NCBI RefSeq assembly: GCF_017833295.1
Contig: NZ_JAFIBW010000001.1
Coordinates: forward strand, 1,798,001 to 1,862,000
Origin: Methylobacterium sp. PvR107
Lineage (GTDB): Bacteria > Pseudomonadota > Alphaproteobacteria > Rhizobiales > Beijerinckiaceae
Direction: 5' to 3'
Length of the DNA: 64,000 nucleotides
The notes under the pieces are model-generated. The model had not been told where the DNA came from, made no database searches, and saw nothing but the letters and a program-made list of their open reading frames with translations. Each line of letters opens with the position of its first letter. Within the stretch, counting starts at the first letter, position 1. Below are positions 26,082-34,945 of this stretch, piece after piece. A program made the position numbers and the translations under genes.

Positions 26082-27338
26082 ATGGCCCAGCTCAGCGACG
26101 ACTGCTTCGCGTTCGGCGGCCCTCTGATGACCATCGAGGAGGCGCACGCATTGTTCGGCGAGCGGCTCGTGGCGGTCGTCGGCACCGAGGACGTTCCCGT
26201 CTCGGACGCCGATGGACGCATCCTGGCCGAGGATTGCGTTGCGCCCATCGACGTCCCGCCGTTCTCCAACTCGGCCGTCGACGGCTACGCGGTCCGTTTC
26301 ACGGACCTGCGCGCCTCCGATGCGACAATCCTGCCGGTCGGCGCGGTCGTCGCGGCCGGCGGCTCGTCCGAAGGCGTGTCGATGGCGGGCTCTGCCACCC
26401 GGATCTTCACCGGGGCCCCGATGCCGGCGGAGGCCGACACCGTCTTCATGCAGGAGGACGTCCACGTCCTGCCCGACGGCCGGGTGTCCTTGCCGCTCGG
26501 GCTGAAGCGGGGCGCCAACAGCCGCGACGCCGGCGAGGACGCGGCGAAGGGCTCGTCGATCATCCCGGCCGGCCGGCGTCTGCGGCCGCAGGACTTGGCT
26601 CTGGCGACCGCGGTCGGCCTGCGCACGCTGAAGGTTCGTCGCACCCTGCGGGTCGGCGTGTTCTCGACAGGCAACGAGCTCGCCGCGCCGGGGGCGCCCT
26701 TGAGGCCGGGCGCGATCTACGACTCGAACCGCGTCCTGCTGCTCGCTCTTCTCCGGCGGATGGGCGTCGCGGCGCGTGATCTCGGCATTATCCGTGACGA
26801 CCCGGCGGCACTCGCGGCGCGGCTCTCGGCGGCGGCCGCCGAGCATGACGTGATCCTGACTTCGGGCGGCGTGTCGACCGGCGACGAGGATCACGTGAAG
26901 ACCGCCGTCGAGACCATCGGCCGCCTCGTGTTCTGGAGGCTGGGGATCAAGCCGGGACGGCCGATCGCGATGGGCATGATCGACGGCAAGCCGTTCCTGG
27001 GCCTGCCGGGCAACCCGGTGGCTGTCTACGTCACCCTGGTGTTCGTCGTCCGGCCTCTCCTCGCCCGGCTCGCCGGCGCGGCTCACGCGCCGCCGCTCGG
27101 ATTCACCGTCAGGGCGGCGTTCTCCTATCGGAAGCGCGCGGGGCGCAGGGAGTTCGTGAGGGCCAGCCTCGCTCAGGACGCCGACGGCACCTGGGAAGCC
27201 CGGAAGTTCCCCCGCGACGGCGCGGGAATGCTGTCGTCGCTCACCGAGACCGACGGCCTCGTGGAACTGGAGGAGAGCCGGATCGAGGTCGTGCCGGGCG
27301 ACGTCGTGCGGTTCCACCCGCACGAAGCCCTTTGGTAG
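26082..27338 (+). CDS. moeA: Molybdopterin molybdenumtransferase
   Basis: 418 residues, canonical length and motifs: DVPPFSNSAVDGYAVRF, RIFTGAPMPAEADTVFMQED, FSTGNELAAPGAPLRPGA, TSGGVSTGDEDHVK and GLPGNPVAVYVTLVFV. It inserts molybdate or tungstate into adenylylated molybdopterin. It is translationally close to mobB. This is the third MoeA-like gene in 11 kb and the most conventional one, so it is the likely housekeeping enzyme, with the two others near tup being specialised. Confidence 0.93.
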   Translation: MAQLSDDCFAFGGPLMTIEEAHALFGERLVAVVGTEDVPVSDADGRILAEDCVAPIDVPPFSNSAVDGYAVRFTDLRASDATILPVGAVVAAGGSSEGVSMAGSATRIFTGAPMPAEADTVFMQEDVHVLPDGRVSLPLGLKRGANSRDAGEDAAKGSSIIPAGRRLRPQDLALATAVGLRTLKVRRTLRVGVFSTGNELAAPGAPLRPGAIYDSNRVLLLALLRRMGVAARDLGIIRDDPAALAARLSAAAAEHDVILTSGGVSTGDEDHVKTAVETIGRLVFWRLGIKPGRPIAMGMIDGKPFLGLPGNPVAVYVTLVFVVRPLLARLAGAAHAPPLGFTVRAAFSYRKRAGRREFVRASLAQDADGTWEARKFPRDGAGMLSSLTETDGLVELEESRIEVVPGDVVRFHPHEALW

Positions 27339-27402
27339 CGAAGCTGTACTCAGCGCCTCGCCAGACACAGACCGGGCTGGAGCATTGCCGGGCTCGGGCT
27401 TC

Positions 27403-27426
27403 CGTTATATCAAATCTGCTATATCG
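27403..27426. promoter_or_regulatory. Mo-box-like ModE operator 2
   Basis: CGTTATAT - 8 bp - CTATATCG, the same 24-bp architecture as the site at 25408 (consensus CGTTATAK-N8-YTATATCG). It sits 50 bp upstream of the avidin-like gene and 64 bp after moeA ends, so the gene it controls is almost certainly the avidin-like one. Confidence 0.65.
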
Positions 27427-27476
27427 CTTGTGACTGGCCGTGCGAACGGCCGCTCGATCGGCGGGCGTGGGCAACA

Positions 27477-27830
27477 ATGTTCGATGGTGTCTGGCGGAGC
27501 CAAGCAGGCGCGGAGCTTCGCCTCCTCCAGATGGGCGAGGCCGTCTCCGGAACCTACACCGCCGCCAATCCCGGTTTTGCGCACACGCATCGAAGCCGCA
27601 TCCTAGTCGGCACGGCCGAGGGCGACATCATCGGCTTCGTAACCAGCACGTCTTCGCCACAGGAAATCACGGCCTGGACAGGGCGCCTCGTCCGCGCCGA
27701 CGAAAAGACTGCCGAGGAGATCCACGCGGTCTTCCATGCCGTCGAACGGTGTTCGCAGCCGCAGGCCGTGGACAGTCACATCGCGCTAGAAACGACCGTC
27801 TTCTCAAAGGTCGAGAACGCCTGTTCATGA
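27477..27830 (+). CDS. Avidin/streptavidin-like beta-barrel protein
   Basis: 117 residues. The order of avidin signatures is visible: GVWRSQAGAELRL (strand 1, Trp6), GEAVSGTYTAA (Tyr27), a GDIIGFV strand, ITAWTGRL (Trp67, matching streptavidin TTWSGQ) and C-terminal TTVFSKV (matching DTFTKV). Several biotin contacts differ: streptavidin Asn23, Ser27, Trp108, Trp120 and Asp128 align with Ser, Ala, Val, a polar residue and Thr. There is no signal peptide, so it should be cytosolic. Biotin binding is therefore doubtful. The Mo-box-like site 50 bp upstream ties it to the cofactor regulon. Family assignment is by motif only. Confidence 0.65.
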   Translation: MFDGVWRSQAGAELRLLQMGEAVSGTYTAANPGFAHTHRSRILVGTAEGDIIGFVTSTSSPQEITAWTGRLVRADEKTAEEIHAVFHAVERCSQPQAVDSHIALETTVFSKVENACS

Positions 27831-28328
27831 AGGCAACGCCGCTTCCATCCTCGATAGCGTCCTGAGAAACGGGCGCGACACCGGAACGAGGAGCGGTCGG
27901 CGCATCGATTGCCGACAAAGATCGGGCTTCCGGTTCGTCCGCCCTCCCGTCATCGTGGCATCGGGTACGCGAATGGCCGGAATAGGCGCGCATCGGCCGC
28001 CTGGAACCGGCCCGAAGCGGATGATCCCCCGCTGGCCATTCTCATGTCGGCGGCCGTCAACGTCAGCTGCCCTGGCGCGCAAGCCTATCGCTCACCGTAA
28101 CCCGGACGAGAACAGGCGCGGGTCGGCTGCCCCCTTCGGGTTAAGTCGCCTCTCGAGAATTGCGAGAAGCTGTACGGTTCGTACCGCGTTTTAGTTTCGT
28201 CGCGGTACCTCTGTTGTAGCCAAGAGCTGGTTTCGGCTCACGATCAGTGTATTAGATCTCCAATGCAGGTGTAATTACTCAGGTCCAATCTGAATATTGA
28301 GTGCATTTCGAGACACGAGGGAGGGCGC
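27831..28328. other. 498-bp intergenic region
   Basis: No gene seen on either strand. The last 130 bp are AT-richer and probably hold the promoter of the following small gene; a loose GTATTA/TAATTAC dyad near 28248-28278 is the only structure noted. Confidence 0.35.
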
Positions 28329-28655
28329 ATGGGCACACACCCTGGTCGAACGACAGACGAGTGGGCCGGCATCATCAGCGAGGCGTATGCTGCTAAAACA
28401 CGGCCACCATTGACACGCCAACTCGTGAAGGAGGTTCGTCAGGTGATCGCCGAGGCGCTTCGGGAAGCAGAGGCAGCGAACAGCCCGGACAGTGAATGGT
28501 GCGAGCGCGTCAACCTCGTTCTGGATCGCAGCGAGATGTCGCTCCATGCAGCCGTGGGTCCTCGGCTTGCCGCGATCGATGATGCTGCAGGAACGGCCGT
28601 GATGATGCACCGTTCGGAAGCGGGACGACCCTTGCGCGCCTTCGGCGGGCAATAG
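28329..28655 (+). CDS. Small conserved protein, paralogue of 24994-25314
   Basis: 108 residues from ATG 28329, preceded by GGGAGG at good spacing. It shares SEAYAAKTRPPLTRQL, VGPRLAAIDD and the terminal HRSEAGRPLRAFGGQ with the protein in front of fdh1B; middle regions differ. The two copies bracket the mobB-moeA-avidin-like block in opposite orientations. The strictly kept C-terminus suggests a docking or partner-binding tail. No known family. Confidence 0.75.
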   Translation: MGTHPGRTTDEWAGIISEAYAAKTRPPLTRQLVKEVRQVIAEALREAEAANSPDSEWCERVNLVLDRSEMSLHAAVGPRLAAIDDAAGTAVMMHRSEAGRPLRAFGGQ

Positions 28656-28733
28656 CCAATGCGACACGGGGTGCGCCTGTACGGATCGACGGCGTTTCAT
28701 AGGCAGCAACACGGGAGCGGCGGGAGCGAGACC

Positions 28734-29354
28734 ATGAGTTCCGTGAATGAGGTGTGTGAGGTCACCGGTCCCGGTCCGGCATGGCCAGCCGCCAATGCGG
28801 ATTGGCCGACGATCCGTGACTGGCGCAAGGAAACCCGGGAGGGACTGATCGCGCGGCGTACCAGCATCTCGGCTGAGGATCGGTCCGCCTGGAGCGAGAG
28901 GATCAGCCGGGCCCTGGAAGCGGCTCTTGAGCCGTACGCCGGCAGACTGATTGGCTTCTACTGGCCGTTCCGCGGCGAGTATGATCCCCGAGCCGTTCTC
29001 ACCGCGATGCGGGAGCGCGGCTCACGCCTTGCTCTGCCGGTGATCGTCGAGCGCGGGCAGCCGCTCGTCTTTCGTGAGTGGTCCCCTGGCAGCCTGATGG
29101 TGCAAGGAACTTGGAAAATCCCGATGCCTGAATCGGGCGAGGCAGTCTTCCCGGACCTCCTCGTGGTGCCGCTGGTTGGGTTTGATAGGCAGGGCTACCG
29201 GCTCGGCTATGGCGGCGGGTTTTACGACCGGACGATTGCCGCAATGCCGGAGAGGCCACGCACCATTGGCGTCGGATTCGAACTCGGACGCCTGGAAACG
29301 ATCTGCCCGCAGTCGCACGACATTCCGCTGGAGCGGATTATCACGGAGCGGTGA
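28734..29354 (+). CDS. 5-formyltetrahydrofolate cyclo-ligase
   Basis: 206 residues from ATG 28734 (an open frame reaches back to 28659 but that part is unlike the family). The ATP-dependent enzyme converts 5-formyl-THF to 5,10-methenyl-THF. Visible: DWRKETREGLIARRTSIS, IGFYWPFRGEYDPRAVL, LALPVIVERGQPLVFREW, FPDLLVVPLVGFDRQGYRLG and the signature GYGGGFYDRTIA. In a methylotroph this feeds the folate branch linking formate to serine-cycle carbon, in keeping with the formate genes next door. Confidence 0.92.
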   Translation: MSSVNEVCEVTGPGPAWPAANADWPTIRDWRKETREGLIARRTSISAEDRSAWSERISRALEAALEPYAGRLIGFYWPFRGEYDPRAVLTAMRERGSRLALPVIVERGQPLVFREWSPGSLMVQGTWKIPMPESGEAVFPDLLVVPLVGFDRQGYRLGYGGGFYDRTIAAMPERPRTIGVGFELGRLETICPQSHDIPLERIITER

Positions 29355-29867
29355 CATCACCTCACCAGCCGATTTTCGACTGGGCCGATCGTTTAAAATG
29401 ACCGAGGTTACTTGTCGAAGGTGCCGGTGATTAATGACGCCGACCCTCCGATGTTCTGAAGGCGGTCGCGGTCTGCCTTCATCGCCTTACAGGATCTCGC
29501 GGACTTGAGGCGCATGCGAGGGGAGACTTGGACCGTCGATATCCTCTATTAAAGCGCCTTCCGGAAGCGTTAGCCGCCCTGCCCTGACAAGGGAGCCCTA
29601 TGCGGACCATTGCAATGGATCAAAGCTTGGCCGAATCAACACCAAGGGTCGGCAGCTAGGCCGCGCCTTTAGATCTCGCTTGCCGCTGAGGCCTGAGTCG
29701 ATCGGTCGAGATGCCGAAGCTCGATATCCATTGCTGGCGCATGCTTACGGAGCTGACGCAAGTCGCTGCGGTGCGCTGCCCGCGTATGCGAGCCGAGCGT
29801 GCTGGTGGGATCAATGGTGGGGCGGACAGCCGATATTTGCGAAAAATGCTGCTCAATCAATTGTGTC
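29355..29867. other. 513-bp intergenic region before the tRNA genes
   Basis: No supported gene. Short open frames on both strands lack family matches and ribosome sites. Confidence 0.3.
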
Positions 29868-29957
29868 TGGCGGAAGGGGTGGGATTCGAACCCACGGTGG
29901 AGTTGCCCCCACGGCGGTTTTCAAGACCGCTGCCTTAAACCACTCGGCCACCCTTCC
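29868..29957 (-). tRNA. tRNA-Ser (UGA anticodon)
   Basis: The minus strand folds as a class II tRNA: acceptor GGAAGGG paired with CCCCTTCC, anticodon loop CTTGAAA (anticodon UGA), a long variable arm, T-arm GTGGGTTCGAATCCCAC, and an encoded CCA (29870-29868). Confidence 0.95.
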
Positions 29958-30134
29958 CGGCGGATTCCGCGACTGCACGGTTACGGCCCCGGAAGAGGGT
30001 GCGTCAACCGGAGATCGAGCGGTTGACCTCCCGGAACATTCCGCCTATCTCACCGGCCACGCCGGAAGCTGCGGAATGCAGCTCGGGCGGCGCCCACCCG
30101 TCCGCGTGACAGACGGGTCGGGCCTACGGCCGAT

Positions 30135-30208
30135 TGGGGGATAGTTTAACGGTAGAACGGTGGACTCTGACTCCTCTAGTCCTGGTTCGAATCCAGGTCC
30201 CCCAGCCA
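30135..30208 (+). tRNA. tRNA-Gln (CUG anticodon)
   Basis: Acceptor TGGGGGA pairs with TCCCCCA; anticodon loop CTCTGAC gives anticodon CUG; T-arm CCTGGTTCGAATCCAGG; G discriminator and encoded CCA. An integrase remnant starts 114 bp downstream, so the 3' end of this tRNA is the probable attachment site of a lost island. Confidence 0.95.
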
Positions 30209-30321
30209 CCTGAGTTCCTAAGTCATTCTGATCGCTGAGCATTAGGTCGCGCCGCACTGCGGTGGGGCCCCCTGCTACACACCGCTGCTACATAGGCCGC
30301 CCCCGGCGGCGAAGGAGCGGT

Positions 30322-31515
30322 GTGGGTGGACTCGCGAACCTCGTCCTGCGCGGACGGGTCTTCTATTTTCGGCGTCGCGTTCCGGCCGATCTCCGGAAGC
30401 AGTTGGGCCAGCGCGAACTTGTGCGCAGCCTTGGGACCACCGACCCGAGGGCTGCACGGTCAAACGCCTGTCGGCTATCTCTCGCTGCGGACGGCCTGTT
30501 CGCGAGCCTGCGCGCGACCCCGATGCTGACCGACGCCGAACTCACCCGCCTCGTGCAGGAATCCACGCCTTCATTCTGCAGGGCGACGATGCGGTTCGGC
30601 TCGCGAGGGCTGAACCGCTGCCTGCACACTTTGTGGCGGCCAAGCGCGATTCCTATGGAAAGGTCGCCGCCCGCGCCCGCGAGGCGCTCGCCAGCGATGG
30701 GTTCGGCGAAGCTCGTGAGATCACGGCCTCGCTCCTACGCCGGCAGGGCATCGCGACGGCCACCTGTCGCGTCGCCGAGTGGAACCAGGTACGCCAGGCG
30801 GTGGTCAAGGCCGGCATCGACGTCGCCGAGGCGATGCAGGCGCGCTGCGCCGGCGACTTCGAGCACGAGCCGAAGGACCGGCGCCTGAAGACGGCGCTGG
30901 CCGCTCTGGCGTCCGAGCCGGCTCGTGCATCGACACCGGCAGTCCCCGCGGCTGCGCCGTCCGCAACGACCGCCGGGCCCGTGCCGCGGGGACGGTTACG
31001 TTGATGCCGTTGTCCGAACTCTGGCCGGCCTGCTGCGAGAAGCAGACCGTCTCAGGTGCCTGGGAAGGACAGACGGCTTCACAGGCGCGAGCCACCTTCC
31101 GCCTCTTCATCGACGTGTGCGGCGACAGACCATTGGCGGCCTACACCCGCTGGGACGCGAGCCGTTTTAAGCAGCAAGCCGAGCGCCTGCTGGCGCTCTA
31201 TAGAAAGTCTCCCTGCTACCGCGACAAGAGCGTTGCCGAAATCATAGCGCTGTACGCCAAGGATGCGGCTCCGACCGGGGGCAAGCCGCTCACGGCCAAG
31301 ACGATCAAGCGCCACTTCTCGGCACTCTCGACGTTCTGGGCCGCAGCCGAGGCCGGTGGCGAGGTCGCGAGCAACATCGTCAAGGGCTTTCGCTTCGGCG
31401 CAGCCAGGAAGGCTACTGAGCAGCGGCAGATGTGGGAGAGGACAGAGCTAGCGCGCCTGTTCGCCACCCCGATCTGGACCGGCTGCCTGTCGGAGCAGAG
31501 GCGGACGACGCGGGG
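30322..31515 (+). pseudogene. Tyrosine-type site-specific integrase remnant (DUF6538 N-terminus)
   Basis: From GTG 30322 (after GGAG) the sequence reads NLVLRGRVFYFRRRVPADLR, RSLGTTDPRAARSNA, the N-terminal domain of tRNA-targeting phage integrases. It continues in a second frame (about 30560-31000, SYGKVAARAREALASDGFG) and a third (about 30990-31500, core-binding SQARATFRLFIDVCGDRPL, KTIKRHFSALSTFWAAA, PIWTGC), so at least two frameshifts. The catalytic domain with the R-H-R-Y residues is absent: sequence breaks near 31515 into a thioredoxin-like gene on the other strand. Confidence 0.85.
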
Positions 31516-31637
31516 CTCGCTTTCTGGGCGGCCTCGAAAGCGGCCGGCGTGTAAGTCATCTTGGCAGCGATCGCGCCGGTGCCGAACAGCATGGCGGCGG
31601 CGGCAAGAAGGCCGAAGAGGATGCGACGCGTGGTCAT
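31515..31637 (-). pseudogene. Exported thioredoxin-like protein, N-terminal fragment
   Basis: From ATG 31637 a clear signal peptide (RRILFGLLAAAAMLFGTGAIA) is followed by YTPAAFEAAQKA, the usual lead-in to a periplasmic thioredoxin fold (then GKPxLV in intact proteins). Homology ends at the point where the integrase core is cut. It starts 44 bp after the pentapeptide-repeat gene, so the two were probably an operon. Confidence 0.6.
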
Positions 31638-31681
31638 GGGCTCGTAGATCCATAGGAGTGAGGAGGTGCGGGGTATGATGT

Positions 31682-32482
31682 TCAGTTGGACGCCTGAGTG
31701 ATGGCGCGGTCGGCATTCACGCGCTCCGACCAGTCCTTCGCCTCGGCCTGACCCTTGAGATTGATTAGTTTAGCGGCGTCGACGTCGACGTTCTTGAAGT
31801 CGGCGCCGGTGACCGTGGCGCCGGTCAGGTTCGCCCCCGACAGGTCTGAGCCCATCAGCACCACGTCGGTGAGGTCGGCGTCTTTGAGGTCGGCGTATTC
31901 CAGCCGCGATCGACCGAGGTTGGCCCCCTTCAGGTTGGCGCCCGACAGGTTCACCGAGGTGAACACCGCTCGCATCAGACCCATGGACTGGTTCTTGATG
32001 TCTGCGCCGCCCTTGAGATCGACCAGCGTCGCACCGCTCATGTTGGCGCCCTTGAAGTCGCCTATGGGCATGGACCGGCTGAGATCCGCACCGCTGAGGT
32101 TAGCGTCCCGGGCGGTGATCCCGAACATCTTCGCGTCAGTGAGCTTGGCGCCGGACAGGTCGGCCTTCAGGAACCACGCCTGTTCGAGGTTCGCCCCGCT
32201 GAGGTCGGCGCCGCGAAGGTTGGCCTTGTTCAGGCGGGCGGTCCTCAAGTTGGCGCCTCGGAGGTTCAGCCCGGACAGATCGAGTCCGGACAGCGCCTTG
32301 TCGTGCAGGTCGACGGGCTTGCCGTCAGCGGCCTTGATCATCGCCTCGACGTCGGTGCGGCTCATCTCGGCCTTGGTCATTGCGGGGGAGGACATGTCGG
32401 CCCCGAGCAGCAGATCCTGCTCGGCGGCGGCAGGGCTGGCGGCAAGGGCAGCGAGCATGAAGCTCAAGGCGAGGCGGCGCAT
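31682..32482 (-). CDS. Exported pentapeptide-repeat protein
   Basis: 266 residues with a signal peptide (RRLALSFMLAALAASPAAA). From about residue 60 to 245 there are more than twenty A(D/N)Lxx pentads (for example LSGLDLSGLNLRGANL), predicting a right-handed quadrilateral beta-helix. A break in the repeats occurs around residues 145-165 (LVDLKGGADIKNQS). Periplasmic function unknown; the truncated thioredoxin-like gene follows it. Confidence 0.88.
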   Translation of the reverse strand: MRRLALSFMLAALAASPAAAEQDLLLGADMSSPAMTKAEMSRTDVEAMIKAADGKPVDLHDKALSGLDLSGLNLRGANLRTARLNKANLRGADLSGANLEQAWFLKADLSGAKLTDAKMFGITARDANLSGADLSRSMPIGDFKGANMSGATLVDLKGGADIKNQSMGLMRAVFTSVNLSGANLKGANLGRSRLEYADLKDADLTDVVLMGSDLSGANLTGATVTGADFKNVDVDAAKLINLKGQAEAKDWSERVNADRAITQASN

Positions 32483-32667
32483 CGGTTCACTCCCATGGGG
32501 TGCCGTACATCGCCGGCACCCGTATCGTGTTCATTGTGCCGCGATGCTATGCCGGGCCGCTGCACCCGGTCGGTGACCCAGGTCACACAAGTCCGGTGCG
32601 GCGGGAGAAAAACGCAACGCAAGCCGGACGATCAGCCCGTCGTTACGGCCGGGGGACGACGCCAGCC

Positions 32668-33096
32668 ATGACGGACGCGCAGAAGGTGGAGCGCTGGATC
32701 AATCGATTTCCGCTTCTTCGAGCACTCAGCCCGGCTCACCTTCAGATCGTCAGGGGAACCGTGCAGTTCCCGGTTCTGGACGCCGGAGCCATCGCGTACG
32801 ACCTCGATGGCGAATGCACCAACTACCTGATGTGCCTAGAGGGCCGCACGCGCATCTTTCGCACGTCGGAGGGCGGGCGTGAGGTGCTGATCTACAAGGT
32901 CGGCCCAGGCGGGACCTGTGCCCTCACCACGCAGTGCCTTTTGTCTGGCGGCACCTTCCCGGCCCAAAGCGTGGCCGAGGAGCGGACCGAACTCGCCGCC
33001 CTGCCGGTGAGCACGTTCCAGCATCTGATGGACGATAGCTCCGCCTTCCGCAGCTTCGTCATGGACGATTACACGCGGCTGATGTCCGGTGTGTAG
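32668..33096 (+). pseudogene. Crp/Fnr-family regulator truncated by IS21-type element
   Basis: From ATG 32668, 142 residues cover the cyclic-nucleotide-binding-like domain (FPLLRALSPAHLQIVRG, YLMCLEGRTRIFRTSEGGRE, GGTCALTTQCLLSGGTFPAQ, STFQHLMDDSSAFRSFV). The C-terminal HTH is gone: the last codons and the stop are IS sequence (left end near 33090). The flank beyond the IS at 37068 does not restore it, so DNA was deleted as well. Without an HTH it cannot bind DNA in the normal way. Confidence 0.8.
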
Positions 33097-33517
33097 GGCG
33101 GTGACAAAACCATCCACTGGAGCGTCGGCGTCGTGCTGATGCGGGCGGCGTAAAAGCCGGCCAGTGGAGAGGCTTCTCTTTCGAGAGGAGCCGGGGATGT
33201 TCGCCGTGGAAGTTTACGCGGCCGTTCGGCAGTTCGTGTTTATCGAGGGCAACTCTCGGCGTGAGGCGGCTCGCGTGTTCGGGCTGAGCCGAGAGACGAT
33301 CGCCAAGATGTGCCGGTTCTCTCTGCCGCCGGGCTATACGCGCTCGAAGCCGGTCGAGAAGCCGAAGCTTGGGCCTCTTCTGCCGGTGATCACGGCCATC
33401 CTGGAGGCGGACCGGACTGCGCCGGTCAAGCAGCGGCACACGGCCAAGCGGATCTTCGAGCGTTTACGCGACGAGCACGGCTATGCCGGCGGCTACACGG
33501 TGGTGAAGGACCACGTG

Positions 33518-34945
33518 GGTCGTGTCCCTGATGGTGGTGTAGCTCGGCGGTAGCGAAGAGGCCCGTCCGCGCGCCTTCCACAGGGCTGTGGCGGGCGGGG
33601 CTCCTCGCGGGGTGGTCATCGGCGGTTGCCGGGTAGGGTCGGGTTGCGAGCGCCAACCCCGAACCCGAGAGACCCCCGATGACCGACGAGATGATGGCCC
33701 TGCGCGGGCTGATGGAGAAGAGCGCCGACACCGATCTGCTGCGCGAGATGATCGGCTTTGCGGCCGAACGCCTGATGGAACTGGAGGTGGGCGGCCTGAC
33801 CGGGGCCGCCCATGGCGAGAAGAGCGCAGAGCGGTTGGTCCAGCGCAACGGCTACCGTGACCGGGATTGGCAGACGCGGGCCGGCACGGTGGAGTTGCGC
33901 ATTCCGAAGCTGCGCAAGGGCAGCTACTTTCCGGGCTTCCTGGAGCCGCGCCGCATGGCCGAGAAGGCGCTCACGGCTGTGATCCAGGAGGCCTACATCC
34001 AGGGCATCTCAACCCGCTCGGTCGATGACCTCGTCCAGGCGATGGGCGGCACAGGCGTGTCGAAGAGCCAGGTCAGCCGGCTCTGCCAGGAGATCGACGA
34101 GCGGGTCGGCGCGTTCCTCGATCGGCCGCTCGAGGGCGAGTGGCCGTATCTCTGGATCGATGCGACTTACGTGAAGGTGCGCCAGGACGGCCGCATCGTC
34201 TCTGTCGCCGTGATCGTGGCGGTGGGCGTGAACACCGACGGCCGGCGCGAGGTGCTGGGCATGGATGTCGGTCCCTCCGAGGCCGAGACGTTCTGGACGG
34301 ACTTTCTCCGCAAGCTGGCGCGCCGGGGGCTGCGCGGGGTCAAACTGGTGATCTCGGACGCCCACGAGGGCATCAAGGCGTCGGTGGCCAAGGTGATGAA
34401 CGCGACCTGGCAGCGTTGCCGCGTCCACTTCATGCGCAACGTTCTCGCCCATGCCGGACGCAGCGGGCGGCGTGTCGTGTCCGCCTTCATCGCCACGGCA
34501 TTTGCCCAGGATGACGCCGAGGCGGCCCGTCAGCAGTGGCGGCGCGTGGCTGATCAGCTCCGGCCGAAGGTCCCCAAGCTCGCCGCCCTGATGGACGAGG
34601 CCGAGCCGGACGTGCTGGCCTACATGGGCTTCCCCACTCAGCATCGGGTCAAGCTGCACTCCACGAACCCGCTGGAACGCCTCAACGGTGAGATCAAACG
34701 CCGGACCGAGGTGGTCGGCATCTTCCCCAACGAGGCGGCCATCACCCGCCTCGTGGGCGCGATCCTGCTGGAACAGAACGACGAGTGGGCCGTCCAGCGC
34801 TCCCGCTACATCACCCTGGAAAGCATCGCCCCGATCGGCGATGATCCCCTCGTCAGCCTGCCCACCCTGGCAGCCTGATCAATCCGGCCCAAACCGGTGA
34901 TCGTGGTGGCCACGCCGAAGCTACACCACGCCAGGGGACACAACC
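33518..34945 (+). mobile_element. IS256-family element inside istA
   Basis: 1428 bp with imperfect terminal inverted repeats (GGTCGTGTCCC at the left, complement of GGTTGTGTCCCC at the right, similarity extending about 30 bp through GTGGTGTAGC). It is flanked by perfect 8-bp duplications ACCACGTG at 33510-33517 and 34946-34953, the length expected for IS256. Transposase frame intact. Confidence 0.93.
33679..34878 (+). CDS. IS256-family transposase (mutator type)
   Basis: 399 residues, intact. DDE catalytic residues lie in [25 protein letters not shown] and [18 protein letters not shown]; the family motif CRVHFMRN is present between the second Asp and the Glu. Likely active: complete frame, matched ends and target duplication. 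Confidence 0.95.
   Translation: MTDEMMALRGLMEKSADTDLLREMIGFAAERLMELEVGGLTGAAHGEKSAERLVQRNGYRDRDWQTRAGTVELRIPKLRKGSYFPGFLEPRRMAEKALTAVIQEAYIQGISTRSVDDLVQAMGGTGVSKSQVSRLCQEIDERVGAFLDRPLEGEWPYLWIDATYVKVRQDGRIVSVAVIVAVGVNTDGRREVLGMDVGPSEAETFWTDFLRKLARRGLRGVKLVISDAHEGIKASVAKVMNATWQRCRVHFMRNVLAHAGRSGRRVVSAFIATAFAQDDAEAARQQWRRVADQLRPKVPKLAALMDEAEPDVLAYMGFPTQHRVKLHSTNPLERLNGEIKRRTEVVGIFPNEAAITRLVGAILLEQNDEWAVQRSRYITLESIAPIGDDPLVSLPTLAA

Noticed and set aside
28248..28278. Mo-box before the second small paralogue
   Set aside because: GTATTA/TAATTAC is a weak dyad with different sequence and spacing from the two convincing sites.
30400..30500. Possible third tRNA or attachment-site copy downstream of tRNA-Gln
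   Set aside because: I found no repeat of the tRNA 3' end and no cloverleaf.
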